Assembly: GCF_003464085.1 (NCBI RefSeq)
Contig: NZ_QSDR01000021.1
Coordinates: 18,625-82,624 of the forward strand
Length of the DNA: 64,000 nt
Source of the DNA: Clostridium sp. AM58-1XD
GTDB taxonomy: Bacteria > Bacillota > Clostridia > Lachnospirales > Lachnospiraceae
Reading direction: 5' to 3'
Shown: positions 55,355-63,934 of the stretch, piece after piece
How positions within the stretch are numbered: the stretch's first letter is position 1
How the letters are laid out: every line of letters begins with the position of its first letter
The notes under the pieces: generated by a model
What the model was told of the DNA's origin: nothing
Seen by the model: only the letters and a program-made list of their open reading frames with translations
The model's database searches: none
Program-made: the position numbers and the translations under genes

Positions 55355-56395
55355 ATGAAAAAGAATTGGAAGAAACTGGCGGCTTTGGGATTAGGCATTA
55401 TGCTCCTGACGGCATGCAGCACATCAAAACAGGAAGCGGCGCCGTCGGAAGCCGGAACTGCAGCAGCGCAAAGCGAAGCGGTTAAGGAGGATCAGAAAGC
55501 GAAATCAGATTATCCTAAGACACAGATCAATATGATCGTACAGGCCAGCCCGGGAGGACTTTCTGACCAGGTATCAAAAGAAACGGGAGATCTGATGGGC
55601 AAGGCGCTTGGGCAGACGGTTGTCTGCCAGTATAAGCCGGGCGGAAGCGGCGCCGTAGGAATGTCTTTCGTACAGGCCAGCAAAGCTGACGGCTATACAA
55701 TCGGACATACTCCTTTAGAACTTGTGATGTTGAAGCCTCTTGGATATGCGAATTTGGAACCGGCAGATTTAACGCTTTTAGGCAGAGCATATACAACGGT
55801 TGGAGCGCTTGCTGTAAAAGCTGGAGACGACAGATTCGAGACCGTTGATGATTTCCTGAAATATGCAAAAGAACATCCTGGTGAACTGACGGTAGGCAAC
55901 GCAGGAACGGGTTCGATCTGGCATATCGGTGCAATCGGTCTTGAGAAAGCGGCAGGAGTTACGTTTAATCACGTTCCGTTTGACGGAGCCAGCAAGTCCA
56001 TCGCGGCTTTGATGGGCGGTCATGTTGATGCTGTAGTAAGTGCTCCGATTGAATTGATATCCGGCGCAAAAGGTAATGAAATCAAGGTTCTTGCAACGAT
56101 GGGTGAAGAGCGCTCCGAAGCATTTCCGGATACTCCTACCTTAAAAGAGAGCGGCGTTGATTACATCCTGCTTCACTGGGGCGGTTTTGCCGCACCGAAG
56201 GACATTCCGGAGGACGTAAAGGAAGCACTTCAGACAGCACTGAAAGAAGCAGTTGAGTCCGATGAATATGCGGCATTTATGAAAGAAAGAGGAATGGAAC
56301 CTGCATTTTTATGCGGAGATGAGTATGACGCATTTGTGGCAGAACAGACAGAATTCCTTGGAAATCTGATTGAAGAGGCCGGCCTTAAAAAATAA
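55355..56395 (+). CDS. tctC: TctC/Bug-family TTT substrate-binding lipoprotein
   Basis: 346 residues. Lipoprotein signal MKKNWKKLAALGLGIMLLTA with lipobox Cys, then a Bug-type domain: QINMIVQASPGGLSDQVSKE, LGQTVVCQYKPGGSGAVGMS and HVPFDGASKSIAALMGGHVD. Tripartite tricarboxylate transporters pair such a protein with a small (TctB) and large (TctA) permease, the next two genes. Bug ligands are mostly carboxylates; here the operon suggests a sugar acid. AAAAGGAGAG precedes the start. Confidence 0.85.
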   Translation: MKKNWKKLAALGLGIMLLTACSTSKQEAAPSEAGTAAAQSEAVKEDQKAKSDYPKTQINMIVQASPGGLSDQVSKETGDLMGKALGQTVVCQYKPGGSGAVGMSFVQASKADGYTIGHTPLELVMLKPLGYANLEPADLTLLGRAYTTVGALAVKAGDDRFETVDDFLKYAKEHPGELTVGNAGTGSIWHIGAIGLEKAAGVTFNHVPFDGASKSIAALMGGHVDAVVSAPIELISGAKGNEIKVLATMGEERSEAFPDTPTLKESGVDYILLHWGGFAAPKDIPEDVKEALQTALKEAVESDEYAAFMKERGMEPAFLCGDEYDAFVAEQTEFLGNLIEEAGLKK

Positions 56396-56429
56396 ACCGG
56401 CTGTTTACTAGACAAAAGGAGGATGCTTA

Positions 56430-56866
56430 ATGACTGGCGGGATTATCGTATCAATTCTGGGTATTGTTTTATCCATCGCAGCATTTATTAACGCGTTTTC
56501 CTTCCCCGGGGGAACATCAGACGGTGTTCCCGGGGCCGGGGTGTTCCCTCAGGCCTTATGCATCATTATCATTGTAATCAACCTGATTTTGATTTTCTGG
56601 GAATGGAAAGCGAAGAAACCAAAGGAACCGATGACAGAAGCGCATAAAGAGGGCATGAAGCGTCTGGGAATGCTGATCGCGGCCACTGCAGTCATGATTG
56701 CTGTCTGGGGAAGCGTGCATTTTATCATTATATGCAGTGTTTACCTCATACTCGTGGGGCTGATCCTGAAACAGAACATGAAGACTTTTATACCAGGAGC
56801 GATTGTAGCTCCGCACTCGTATTCTTTATATTCCAGCAGCTTCTTAACGTAATGCTGAACAATTAG
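56430..56866 (+). CDS. tctB: TctB-type small permease (frame broken near 56812)
   Basis: 145 residues with four hydrophobic segments (IIVSILGIVLSIAAFINAFS, GVFPQALCIIIIVINLILIF, LGMLIAATAVMIAVWGSVHF). As read the end is out of frame (VAPHSYSLYSSS); adding one C gives VAPALVFFIFQQLLNVMLNN and a stop at 56866, 13 bp before tctA. The repaired end is a normal TctB fourth helix. Works as the small membrane subunit of the TTT carrier. Confidence 0.78.
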
Positions 56867-56879
56867 GAGGGAACAAGAT

Positions 56880-58360
56880 ATGATTACAGAAGCGATATTA
56901 GCAATTTTGAACCCATCCGTGCTGCTTTTCATGCTGATCGGCGTTGTGGTAGGCGCTTTGATCGGCGCTCTTCCGGGACTTTCTGTTGTAATGGCTATTT
57001 CCATTCTGACTCCGATTACTTTTGGCCTGGAGCCTGCGCAGGGGCTGGCGATGCTGATGGGTGTTTACAACTCCGGTGTCTGGGCGGGCGGTATTTCGGC
57101 AATCCTGGTAAATACGCCGGGAACTCCGGCATCAATTATGACAACTCTGGACGGATATGCCATGACAAAACGTGGGGAAGCGGGTCTGGCTCTTGGCATC
57201 AATGTTATATACTCGGCCCTCGGCGGACTGATCAGTTCAATTATACTGATGTTTGCGGCGTTCCCTATCGCAAAATTTGCATTAAAATTCGGCCCGGCAG
57301 AGTACTTTGCCCTGGCTCTTTTCGGCCTTTCCATGATTATTGGAATCTCTGAAAAATCAGTTTTAAAGGGAATCATGATGGGATGTCTCGGATTCCTTAT
57401 GGCTACAGTCGGCCTTGACTCAATGTATGCATACCCTCGATATACCTTTGGTATGATTGATCTGCTTCAGGGTATTTCTTATGTGCCGGTTATGATCGGA
57501 CTTTTTGGCTTTGGAGAAGTACTTTCTCAGGTATATGAGAATAAAAAGAGTGAACGTGATACGGAAAAGAAAAAAATAGGCAGGATTATTCCTACCTGGA
57601 AAATGATAAAGGATTTTGCTCCCCTGACAACGCTCAGCGCACTGGCCTCTGTAATTGTAGGTGCAATACCGGGAGCCGGAGGAGATATCGCCTCGATCAT
57701 CTGCTGGGATCAGGCGAAAAAAGTATCAAAGGACAAGGAAAATTACGGCAAAGGCTCTGCGGAAGGCCTGGCAGTTACGTGTATTTCAAATAACGGAATT
57801 ATCGGCGGCGCTATGACCACCATGCTGACACTGGGAATTCCCGGCGATGGGGTAACGGCTGTGCTGATTGGGTCTCTGATGATGTATGGAATGCAGCCCG
57901 GACCTATGATGTTTATAGAGAGCAAGCCGTTTGTATATCAGCTGATGGTCATGATGGTGGTTGCAAACCTGATGTTTCTTGTATTCGGTCTTCTGACATC
58001 AAAAGCCTCGGCCAGCCTGCTGAACCTGAAAGAACAGTATGTATGGACAGCCATCGTGATTCTGTCAATCGTAGGTTCTTATGCGGTCAGCAATTCTATT
58101 TTTGATGTGATTATTATGTTTGTATGCGGCGTAGCCGGATTCTTCTAAAACAGTTTGATTTCCCACTGCCGCCCCTGATTCTGGGCCTGATTTTAGGACC
58201 TATGGCAGAATCGAATTTAAGGCGTTCCCTGGCCCTGTCTGCCGGTGATTACGGCATTTTTGTAGGCAGTCCCATCGCGGTGATACTGCTGGTTTGTACC
58301 GTACTGGCGCTGGTTGGGCCGGTAATTATGAAGAAGAGAAAACAGGCGAAAAATGCCTGA
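56880..58360 (+). CDS. tctA: TctA-type large permease (frame broken near 58143)
   Basis: 493 residues with about 12 helices. Segments: VVVGALIGALPGLSVVMAIS, GVYNSGVWAGGISAILVNTP and GTPASIMTTLDGYAMTKRGE, a TctA hallmark. The frame stops at 58148, but one more base near 58143 continues as LLKQFDFPLPPLILGLILGP to 58360. The C-terminal part then has LGPMAESNLRRSLALSAGDY, as in other TctA proteins. Carries the TctC-bound acid across the membrane with an ion gradient. Confidence 0.82.
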
Positions 58361-58385
58361 TTCCAATGGGAAGGATGTTAATGAC

Positions 58386-59396
58386 ATGAATATAAAAAAT
58401 CCAAACGGAAAGATCGTTTCTATTGGAGAACTTCTCGTAGAGTTCATTCCGGTAGAACCAAGACTGCGGTTATATGAAGAAGGAAGTATTTTAAAAACGG
58501 CCAGCGGATCATCAGGAATATTTGCCTGTGCCAATGCGAAGATCTGCGACAGAGCAGCTTTTATCGGAAAGATCGGACCTGATCCGCTGAGCCGTTTTGT
58601 ATATCAGATTATGGAACGGGAAGGCGTGGATATTTCCAGAGTCGTGACGGGGGAAGGCCAGATTGGCCTTGCATTTTTGGAAAATCTGGAGAACGGCCGC
58701 AACTTTGAATATTACAGAAGTAATTCGGTCGGTAGCAAATTCGGCCCGGACGACATCGATGAGGATTACATAAGAAATGCCAGCGCGATTCACTATTCCG
58801 GAATGCTGCTGGAGTTGAGTGAAAGCATGAGAGAAGCATGCAGAAAATGTGTGAGAATTGCAAGAGAAGCCGGCGTAATGGTTTCCTTTGACCCCAACAT
58901 CAGAAAAGAAGTCATGAAGAGTGACGACGCCAGGAAACGTCTTTATGAAGGAATTGAGACAGCTGACATTATTGCACCGACTCTTGAAGAAGCGCGCTTT
59001 ATTACGGGACTCGAGGATGAAAAAGAGATTCTGAAGGAACTCCATAGAAGAGGACCGAAAGTAATTGCTTTGACAAGAGACAAGGACGGCGCCGTTTTAA
59101 GCGACGGAACAAAAATTGTATCGGCGGCAGGAACGGGAGTCCATGCAGTGGATCCAACAGGAGCAGGAGATACATTTGCTTCCATGCTGGTATATGGCGT
59201 ACAGGAAGGCTGGAGTCTGGAGAAAACGGCAATTTTCTGTAATTGCGCCGGTGGGCTGGCCGTTACCAAACAGGGATCGATCGGTAGGGCGCTGCCAACA
59301 TTAGAAGAGGTAGAGAAAATGGCGGCAGAAGCGTCATTTGAGGTAAATGTCGAACGCTGGTTTCAGAATGGCGGAAGAAAAGAGGCGGGATTATGA
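58386..59396 (+). CDS. PfkB-family sugar kinase (2-keto-3-deoxygluconate kinase-like)
   Basis: 336 residues, ribokinase fold. IVSIGELLVEFIPVEPRLRL at the N-terminus, SGSSGIFACANAKICDRAAF, then the C-terminal PfkB signature VDPTGAGDTFASMLVYG with the catalytic Asp. Length and N-terminus resemble KDG and related 2-keto-acid kinases. The start at 58386 has GGAAGGA upstream; the ATG at 58353 overlaps the tctA stop and is also possible. It would phosphorylate a sugar acid or keto-acid intermediate before the aldolase step (inference). Confidence 0.8.
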   Translation: MNIKNPNGKIVSIGELLVEFIPVEPRLRLYEEGSILKTASGSSGIFACANAKICDRAAFIGKIGPDPLSRFVYQIMEREGVDISRVVTGEGQIGLAFLENLENGRNFEYYRSNSVGSKFGPDDIDEDYIRNASAIHYSGMLLELSESMREACRKCVRIAREAGVMVSFDPNIRKEVMKSDDARKRLYEGIETADIIAPTLEEARFITGLEDEKEILKELHRRGPKVIALTRDKDGAVLSDGTKIVSAAGTGVHAVDPTGAGDTFASMLVYGVQEGWSLEKTAIFCNCAGGLAVTKQGSIGRALPTLEEVEKMAAEASFEVNVERWFQNGGRKEAGL

Positions 59397-60268
59397 GGCG
59401 TCTGAGCGTTTGCAGCCGGATCAGTACGGGACTTGGCCTGGCATCAAACACGTATAAACAGGTTATTCAATCCGGAGAGATGACACTAAAGGAGATGATT
59501 GCCTGGGCAGCAGGGAGAGGATTTTCCTGGGTAGAGGTGCGGGATGCCAATGTGGACATGACACAGGAGGCGCTGGAAGATATCAGGAAGTTCGCGGAAA
59601 AGATGGCGGTGAGGATTCACTATTCCTGGGACAATCAGGATGTGCTGAAGGAGGATGAAAAATTCTACAAGGGCATGGAAAACGCCGCCATTTTTGGAAA
59701 AGGGACGTGCTGCCGCGTACTCATTGCCCCAAATACGGTGAAGGGGAAAGACGGATATACAAAAGATGAAATGGAGCGAATTCTTCCTGTACTGAACAAA
59801 TATATTAAAAAGTCGGAAGAAATGGGAATTCATCTCTGCTTTGAAAACGCTATGGAACCGATTTTCGGAGATGGAACCAGATATTTTGGCATGAATGAAC
59901 TGATGGAAAGATGTCTCGGCATGTGCGTGACATTCGATGCGGCCAATGCGACGAATCATACGACATGCGTCAATCCGACAGAAGACGAGCTTCTGGAGTA
60001 TTATGAGAAATTTCGCGACAGAATATTTTATTTTCACCTGAAAGTTACAAGAAATCATAAGCTTTTGGACACGGTGGAAGCAGACGGGGATTTTCATATA
60101 GAAAAGCTGTTTGAGGCATTTTCAGAGAATGACGGAATGATGATATGCCTTGAAATTCCTCAGCAGCCTGACCTGGTGCGGATGACGGTAGCTGTAGAGA
60201 GCAGCCTCAAAGTGCTGAAAGAGCTGCAAAAAGCCAGGCAGAGCGGAGAAAGGAGCGGATTGGAATGA
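59393..60268 (+). CDS. TIM-barrel sugar isomerase/epimerase (xylose-isomerase-like)
   Basis: 291 residues of the AP-endonuclease-2-like TIM-barrel family. Motifs: GFSWVEVRDANVDMTQEALE, FENAMEPIFGDGTRYFG (acidic metal ligand), CVTFDAANAT, FYFHLKVTRN and ICLEIPQQPDL (second metal region). Family members isomerise or epimerise sugars, inositols or hydroxy-acids using a divalent metal. It overlaps the kinase by 4 bp and the aldolase gene by 4 bp, so the three are tightly coupled. Substrate not known. Confidence 0.78.
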   Translation: MRRLSVCSRISTGLGLASNTYKQVIQSGEMTLKEMIAWAAGRGFSWVEVRDANVDMTQEALEDIRKFAEKMAVRIHYSWDNQDVLKEDEKFYKGMENAAIFGKGTCCRVLIAPNTVKGKDGYTKDEMERILPVLNKYIKKSEEMGIHLCFENAMEPIFGDGTRYFGMNELMERCLGMCVTFDAANATNHTTCVNPTEDELLEYYEKFRDRIFYFHLKVTRNHKLLDTVEADGDFHIEKLFEAFSENDGMMICLEIPQQPDLVRMTVAVESSLKVLKELQKARQSGERSGLE

Positions 60269-61041
60269 AGATGGCAGATATAAAAGAAAAGCTGAAAAAT
60301 GGAAAAAAGGTTATGGGGACGATGGTCACGGTCTTCCAAAATCCTGATATCGTAAAAATTTTAAAAGAAAGCGGATATGATTTTTTCGTTCTGGACTGTG
60401 AACACGGCTGCTTTGAATACGGAGAAGCAGCCAGAATCATTGGAATGGCCAGAGCGTTTGGCCTTCCTGTTGTGGTGCGTATCGCCGAGATCAGAAGAGA
60501 ACTGGTATTGAAGTACATGGAGATGGGCGCAGACGGCCTTCTCCTTCCGAGTACGGAGACAAAGGAGGAAGCTGAACTTCTGGTGAAGTATTCCAAATAT
60601 GCTCCAATGGGGGACCGGGGCGTTTCCCTTTCCAGGCCTCATACGGATTTCAAAAAGGTAAACGGACGGGAATATATGGATCAGGCAAATCGCGATACAG
60701 TTTTGATGTGCCAGATCGAATCACGAAAAGGCGTGGATCATGTGGAGGAGATTATTGAAACAGAAGGAATTGATGTTGTCTTTGTAGGGCCGAATGACCT
60801 TTCCCAGGACTATGGCGTGCTGGGAGATTACGCTAATCCTGTTCTGAAAGAAGCATATGAAAAGATACTGAAAGCAGCAGGAAATGCAGGAAAACATGCT
60901 GGTATTCATTTTGGAAAAAAAGAACCGCTCGTACCTTGGGTGAAAGCAGGATACAGCATGAACATGTGCGGCAATGACGTGAGTTTTATGATGAACGGAG
61001 CAAAAGCCGTGCTGGAGTATCTGAAGGAAGAGACGAAATAA
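60265..61041 (+). CDS. HpcH/HpaI-family aldolase
   Basis: 258 residues. The class II aldolase of this family cleaves 2-keto-3-deoxy-acids to pyruvate and an aldehyde with a divalent metal. Signatures: FFVLDCEHGCFEYGEAARII, VVVRIAEIRRELVLKYMEMG (catalytic Arg region), VLMCQIESRKGVDHVEEI (metal-ligand Glu) and VVFVGPNDLSQDYGVLG (metal-ligand Asp). Resembles YfaU/GarL-like enzymes. Fits as the last step of the pathway built from the kinase and isomerase beside it. Confidence 0.83.
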   Translation: MKMADIKEKLKNGKKVMGTMVTVFQNPDIVKILKESGYDFFVLDCEHGCFEYGEAARIIGMARAFGLPVVVRIAEIRRELVLKYMEMGADGLLLPSTETKEEAELLVKYSKYAPMGDRGVSLSRPHTDFKKVNGREYMDQANRDTVLMCQIESRKGVDHVEEIIETEGIDVVFVGPNDLSQDYGVLGDYANPVLKEAYEKILKAAGNAGKHAGIHFGKKEPLVPWVKAGYSMNMCGNDVSFMMNGAKAVLEYLKEETK

Positions 61042-61108
61042 TAACATATCGTGCCTCAATGGCAGCTTATGCTGTTCACTGAGTCCTTGAAAGAAAGGCT
61101 GGCAGGTA

Positions 61109-62083
61109 ATGCAGAACAAAATAAGGTGGGGCGTTCTCGGAACAGCTGCAATTGCTAAGAATCACACACTTCCTGGAATGAAAGAAGCATATAACTGCAT
61201 GCTCTATGCGATAGCAGGACGAAATTCCGAGAAAACAAAAGCGTTCAAGGAGGAGTTTGGATTCGAAAAGGCATATCAATCCTACGATGAGCTGCTGGAT
61301 GATGATAACGTGGAAGCTGTGTATATTCCCCTTCCAAACCAGCTTCATAAAGAATGGGTAATCAAGGCGGCCAGAAAAAAGAAGCATATTCTGTGCGAAA
61401 AGCCACTGGCTCCTACGGCAGAAGAAGTGAAAGAAGTCGTTGATATCTGCAGGCAGGAGGGCGTAATTCTGATGGAAGCCTTTGCTTATCTACACAGCAA
61501 TGCTACGCGGCAGGTGATTCGGGAGGTTCATGATGGGGCGGTGGGAACTCCCGTTTTTGTGGAAACTGTTTTCATGGTGAGACCGTGGGAAAAAGAGAAT
61601 ATCCGGATGCGGAGGGAGACGATGGGAGGCTGTACATATGACCAGGGCTGTTACAATATCAGCATGATGCTCAGCCTGCTGGACGAGGTTCCTGATGAGA
61701 TTCAGGCAATTGCTCATTTTATGGAAAATGGAGTCGATGATTTTTCCAGCGCTTACTTTCACTTTCCATCAGGAGCAAGAGCTTCCTGTATTTCCGGTAT
61801 GTGCTCCGGGCAGAGGGCGGACCGATATCTTATTCACGGAACCGAAGGCACGCTGGAAGCGCCCCTGCCGTATAATGCGAAGGGAAAACTTTCCTATTAT
61901 ATCCATAAAGATGGAACCACAATAAGAAAAGATGTGGAAGCGCCGAGTAATTACCGTCTGGAGGCAGAACAGTTCGGAAGATGCATTCTGGAAGGAGAAA
62001 GGCCGCTTGTGTCCAATGAATTCTCTATTAAAAATGCAGAAGTGCTGACAGAGGTGCTGAAGAAAATAGGATATTATTCATAA
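61109..62083 (+). CDS. Gfo/Idh/MocA-family oxidoreductase
   Basis: 324 residues. N-terminal Rossmann fold RWGVLGTAAIAKNHTLPGMK and VEAVYIPLPNQLHKEWVIKA; the conserved EKP Lys motif appears in HILCEKPLAPTAEEVKEVV. The C-terminal domain contains GGCTYDQGCYNISMMLSLLD with the usual D-x-G catalytic region. NAD(P)-dependent oxidation of a sugar or sugar-acid alcohol is expected. It lies 67 bp after the aldolase and carries a terminator afterwards, so it is the last gene of the tct operon or a closely linked one. Confidence 0.82.
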   Translation: MQNKIRWGVLGTAAIAKNHTLPGMKEAYNCMLYAIAGRNSEKTKAFKEEFGFEKAYQSYDELLDDDNVEAVYIPLPNQLHKEWVIKAARKKKHILCEKPLAPTAEEVKEVVDICRQEGVILMEAFAYLHSNATRQVIREVHDGAVGTPVFVETVFMVRPWEKENIRMRRETMGGCTYDQGCYNISMMLSLLDEVPDEIQAIAHFMENGVDDFSSAYFHFPSGARASCISGMCSGQRADRYLIHGTEGTLEAPLPYNAKGKLSYYIHKDGTTIRKDVEAPSNYRLEAEQFGRCILEGERPLVSNEFSIKNAEVLTEVLKKIGYYS

Positions 62084-62090
62084 ATGCATA

Positions 62091-62133
62091 ATAAGAAACA
62101 GCTGTTTCCGCAGGGGAGACAGCTGTTTCTTAT
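62091..62133 (+). terminator. Hairpin terminator after the dehydrogenase gene
   Basis: Perfect 15-bp arms ATAAGAAACAGCTGT (62091-62105) and ACAGCTGTTTCTTAT (62119-62133). T richness after the stem is limited. Confidence 0.65.
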
Positions 62134-62282
62134 TATGGTTGTAATCTTATGACCTTGGGGCACTGGTATTATAATATTAAGAAAACAGTATGATAAAAGT
62201 TAAAATATAAGACTGGAAAATATAGTAAACTAAAGTTAGTTTTCAACAGTTGTATTATTTATAAAATAGGGAGGTATTTATC

Positions 62283-63278
62283 GTGAAAAAGAGGTTTGGT
62301 GCAAAGATAAAATTATTTGGTTTGTGTATGATAAGTTCTGTATTTTTACTTGGCTGTCAGGGAGAACGCTCTGATACGGCGGAAATAACCCAAAATACGG
62401 AGCCGATTCTGACGGCTGAACGTGCATCAGAATCCACGTCGGAAGCAGAGACCGGCAGCTCCAGTCAAAATACATCTACCGGAGCAGGGGAGGAGAGCGG
62501 CCAGAGTCAGGATCATAATGATCAGGCGGACTATGATGAGGATTTCTACAGCGCTGCGACGGATATACCAGGAGCTGAAGTGGAGGAATTCGCCAGGAAG
62601 GTCAAACAGCAGTTTTTAGCCCATGACTGGAAGGCGCTATCGGAAGAAATTGCATTTCCCATTACGATTGATGATGTAACTTATCATGACAGCAGTGAAT
62701 TCCTGGCAGCTGAACTGGATGAAAAACTGAATCAATATTTCTTTGTGGAACTGGATGAGGAAAGCTGCAGAAACATGTTTTCTAACTGGCAGGGAATTAT
62801 GATGGGAGCTACAGGGCGAGTATGGATCGCAGAAGTGCTGAATGATGACCTTTCCTCTCAGGGACTGAAGATCACGGCGGTTAACGGCCTTACGAAATCA
62901 TTTGGCCTGCCTGGTCAGGTGAATATGACTGTAGTGGAAGACAGTGTCACCCCCACTTCGGTTAAACTTCTTCTGAACAATGACACCGGTTTAAATATTA
63001 TGTTTGGAGATGACTATAAACTGCAGAAGTATGAGGATGGGGAGTGGAAAGAGCTGGAGCCTTTGACTGGGGATATCGCATTTCATGACATTGGCTACAT
63101 GCCGAAAAAGGGTCAGCCGGTGAAATGGGAGGCAGACTGGAGCAGCTATTATGGAACTCTGGAACCAGGCTCATATCTTATTATAAAAAGAGCATCGGAT
63201 ATCCATGACATGGGAGACTATGAAGAATTTGTTCTTTCTTCAGGATTTATGATTGATGATGGGAAGACGGAAGATTAA
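62283..63278 (+). CDS. Lipoprotein with NTF2-like N-terminal part and Ig-like (Big_14-type) domain
   Basis: 331 residues from a GTG start with GGGAGG eight nt upstream. Lipobox in IKLFGLCMISSVFLLGCQGE, a Ser/Thr/Glu/Gln-rich linker, a region of about 100 residues (VEEFARKVKQQFLAHDWKAL and onward) that looks like a small alpha/beta cone domain, then an Ig-like domain: VNMTVVEDSVTPTSVKLLLN, NNDTGLNIMFGDDYKLQKYE and LEPGSYLIIKRASD. It is likely an outer-surface lipoprotein of unknown role. The next gene starts 2 bp after the stop. Confidence 0.68.
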   Translation: MKKRFGAKIKLFGLCMISSVFLLGCQGERSDTAEITQNTEPILTAERASESTSEAETGSSSQNTSTGAGEESGQSQDHNDQADYDEDFYSAATDIPGAEVEEFARKVKQQFLAHDWKALSEEIAFPITIDDVTYHDSSEFLAAELDEKLNQYFFVELDEESCRNMFSNWQGIMMGATGRVWIAEVLNDDLSSQGLKITAVNGLTKSFGLPGQVNMTVVEDSVTPTSVKLLLNNDTGLNIMFGDDYKLQKYEDGEWKELEPLTGDIAFHDIGYMPKKGQPVKWEADWSSYYGTLEPGSYLIIKRASDIHDMGDYEEFVLSSGFMIDDGKTED

Positions 63279-63280
63279 AC

Positions 63281-63703
63281 GTGCGGGAGGAGATGAAACA
63301 TAGGAAAGATATGAAATATATAAAATATATGAAGAAAAGCATTTTGGCGGCCGGCTTAGTCCTTTTACTGGTGACTGCGGCATTCGCAGGATTCCTGGCA
63401 GGGAGAAAATCGGCTGTGCCTGTGATAGGAGCTACATTTTATGCTGTGATTGATAAGATAGACGGGAATTACCTTACAGTCAGTGGTCTGGAAGTAAACG
63501 ACATCAACAGCCGCGGCCGCTTCCAATTTGCAGCTGATGAAAATACAATTTTAGAGTGGAGACTTACAAAAATAGCCTTGACCGACCTCCGCGTTGGTGA
63601 TACGATATCTGTCACCTATACGGGTTCCGTTATGGAAACCAGTCCGGCAATGCTGAACGATGTGGTAAAAGTTCAGCTCTTGGATGATGAAATAAGCCGT
63701 TGA
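63281..63703 (+). CDS. Hypothetical secreted or membrane-anchored protein
   Basis: 140 residues from a GTG start with GGAAGA six nt upstream. A basic N-terminus is followed by a hydrophobic segment LAAGLVLLLVTAAFAGFLAG that serves as signal or anchor, then a small beta-rich extracellular domain (FYAVIDKIDGNYLTVSGLEV, LTDLRVGDTISVTYTGSVME), reminiscent of DUF3221-type OB-fold proteins. Nearly overlapping with the preceding lipoprotein gene, so probably co-expressed. No function can be assigned. Confidence 0.6.
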   Translation: MREEMKHRKDMKYIKYMKKSILAAGLVLLLVTAAFAGFLAGRKSAVPVIGATFYAVIDKIDGNYLTVSGLEVNDINSRGRFQFAADENTILEWRLTKIALTDLRVGDTISVTYTGSVMETSPAMLNDVVKVQLLDDEISR

Positions 63704-63741
63704 CAATAGTCGGTGAGGAAGAAAAAAGTTACAATTACAGC

Positions 63742-63789
63742 CCCATATTATGCTCACGCTCCCTTCAGCGGAACATAATATGGGTTTTG
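63742..63789 (+). terminator. Rho-independent terminator
   Basis: CCCATATTATG (63742-63752) and CATAATATGGG (63774-63784) followed by TTTTG. It closes the lipoprotein pair. Confidence 0.7.
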
Positions 63790-63825
63790 TGCGCTCCCCA
63801 CTTGAGTTGAAAAAAACGATATGAT

Positions 63826-63891
63826 ATAATGACGCGAAGCGGCATTATATCAGCGCATACCGGTTTCTGCGCCTGCCGCAGAAAGCCGGGC
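63826..63891 (+). repeat. Palindromic tandem repeat, unit 1
   Basis: 66-bp unit with two stems: ATAATG/CATTAT enclosing CGCGAAGCG, and CCGGTTTCTGCG/CGCAGAAAGCCGG. Flanking bases lengthen the first stem to GATATAATG/CATTATATC. A nearly identical unit starts 109 bp later. Confidence 0.8.
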
Positions 63892-63934
63892 GCTAGGATT
63901 CGCCGGAGGCCCATGTCCGCGAAGCGGGAATGGA

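Noticed and set aside
340..58360. Programmed ribosomal frameshifting or gene decay as explanation for the frame breaks
   Set aside because: The breaks occur at unrelated single-base differences with no consistent slippery site or downstream structure, mostly inside core enzyme or transporter domains; a uniform sequencing-type error explains them better.
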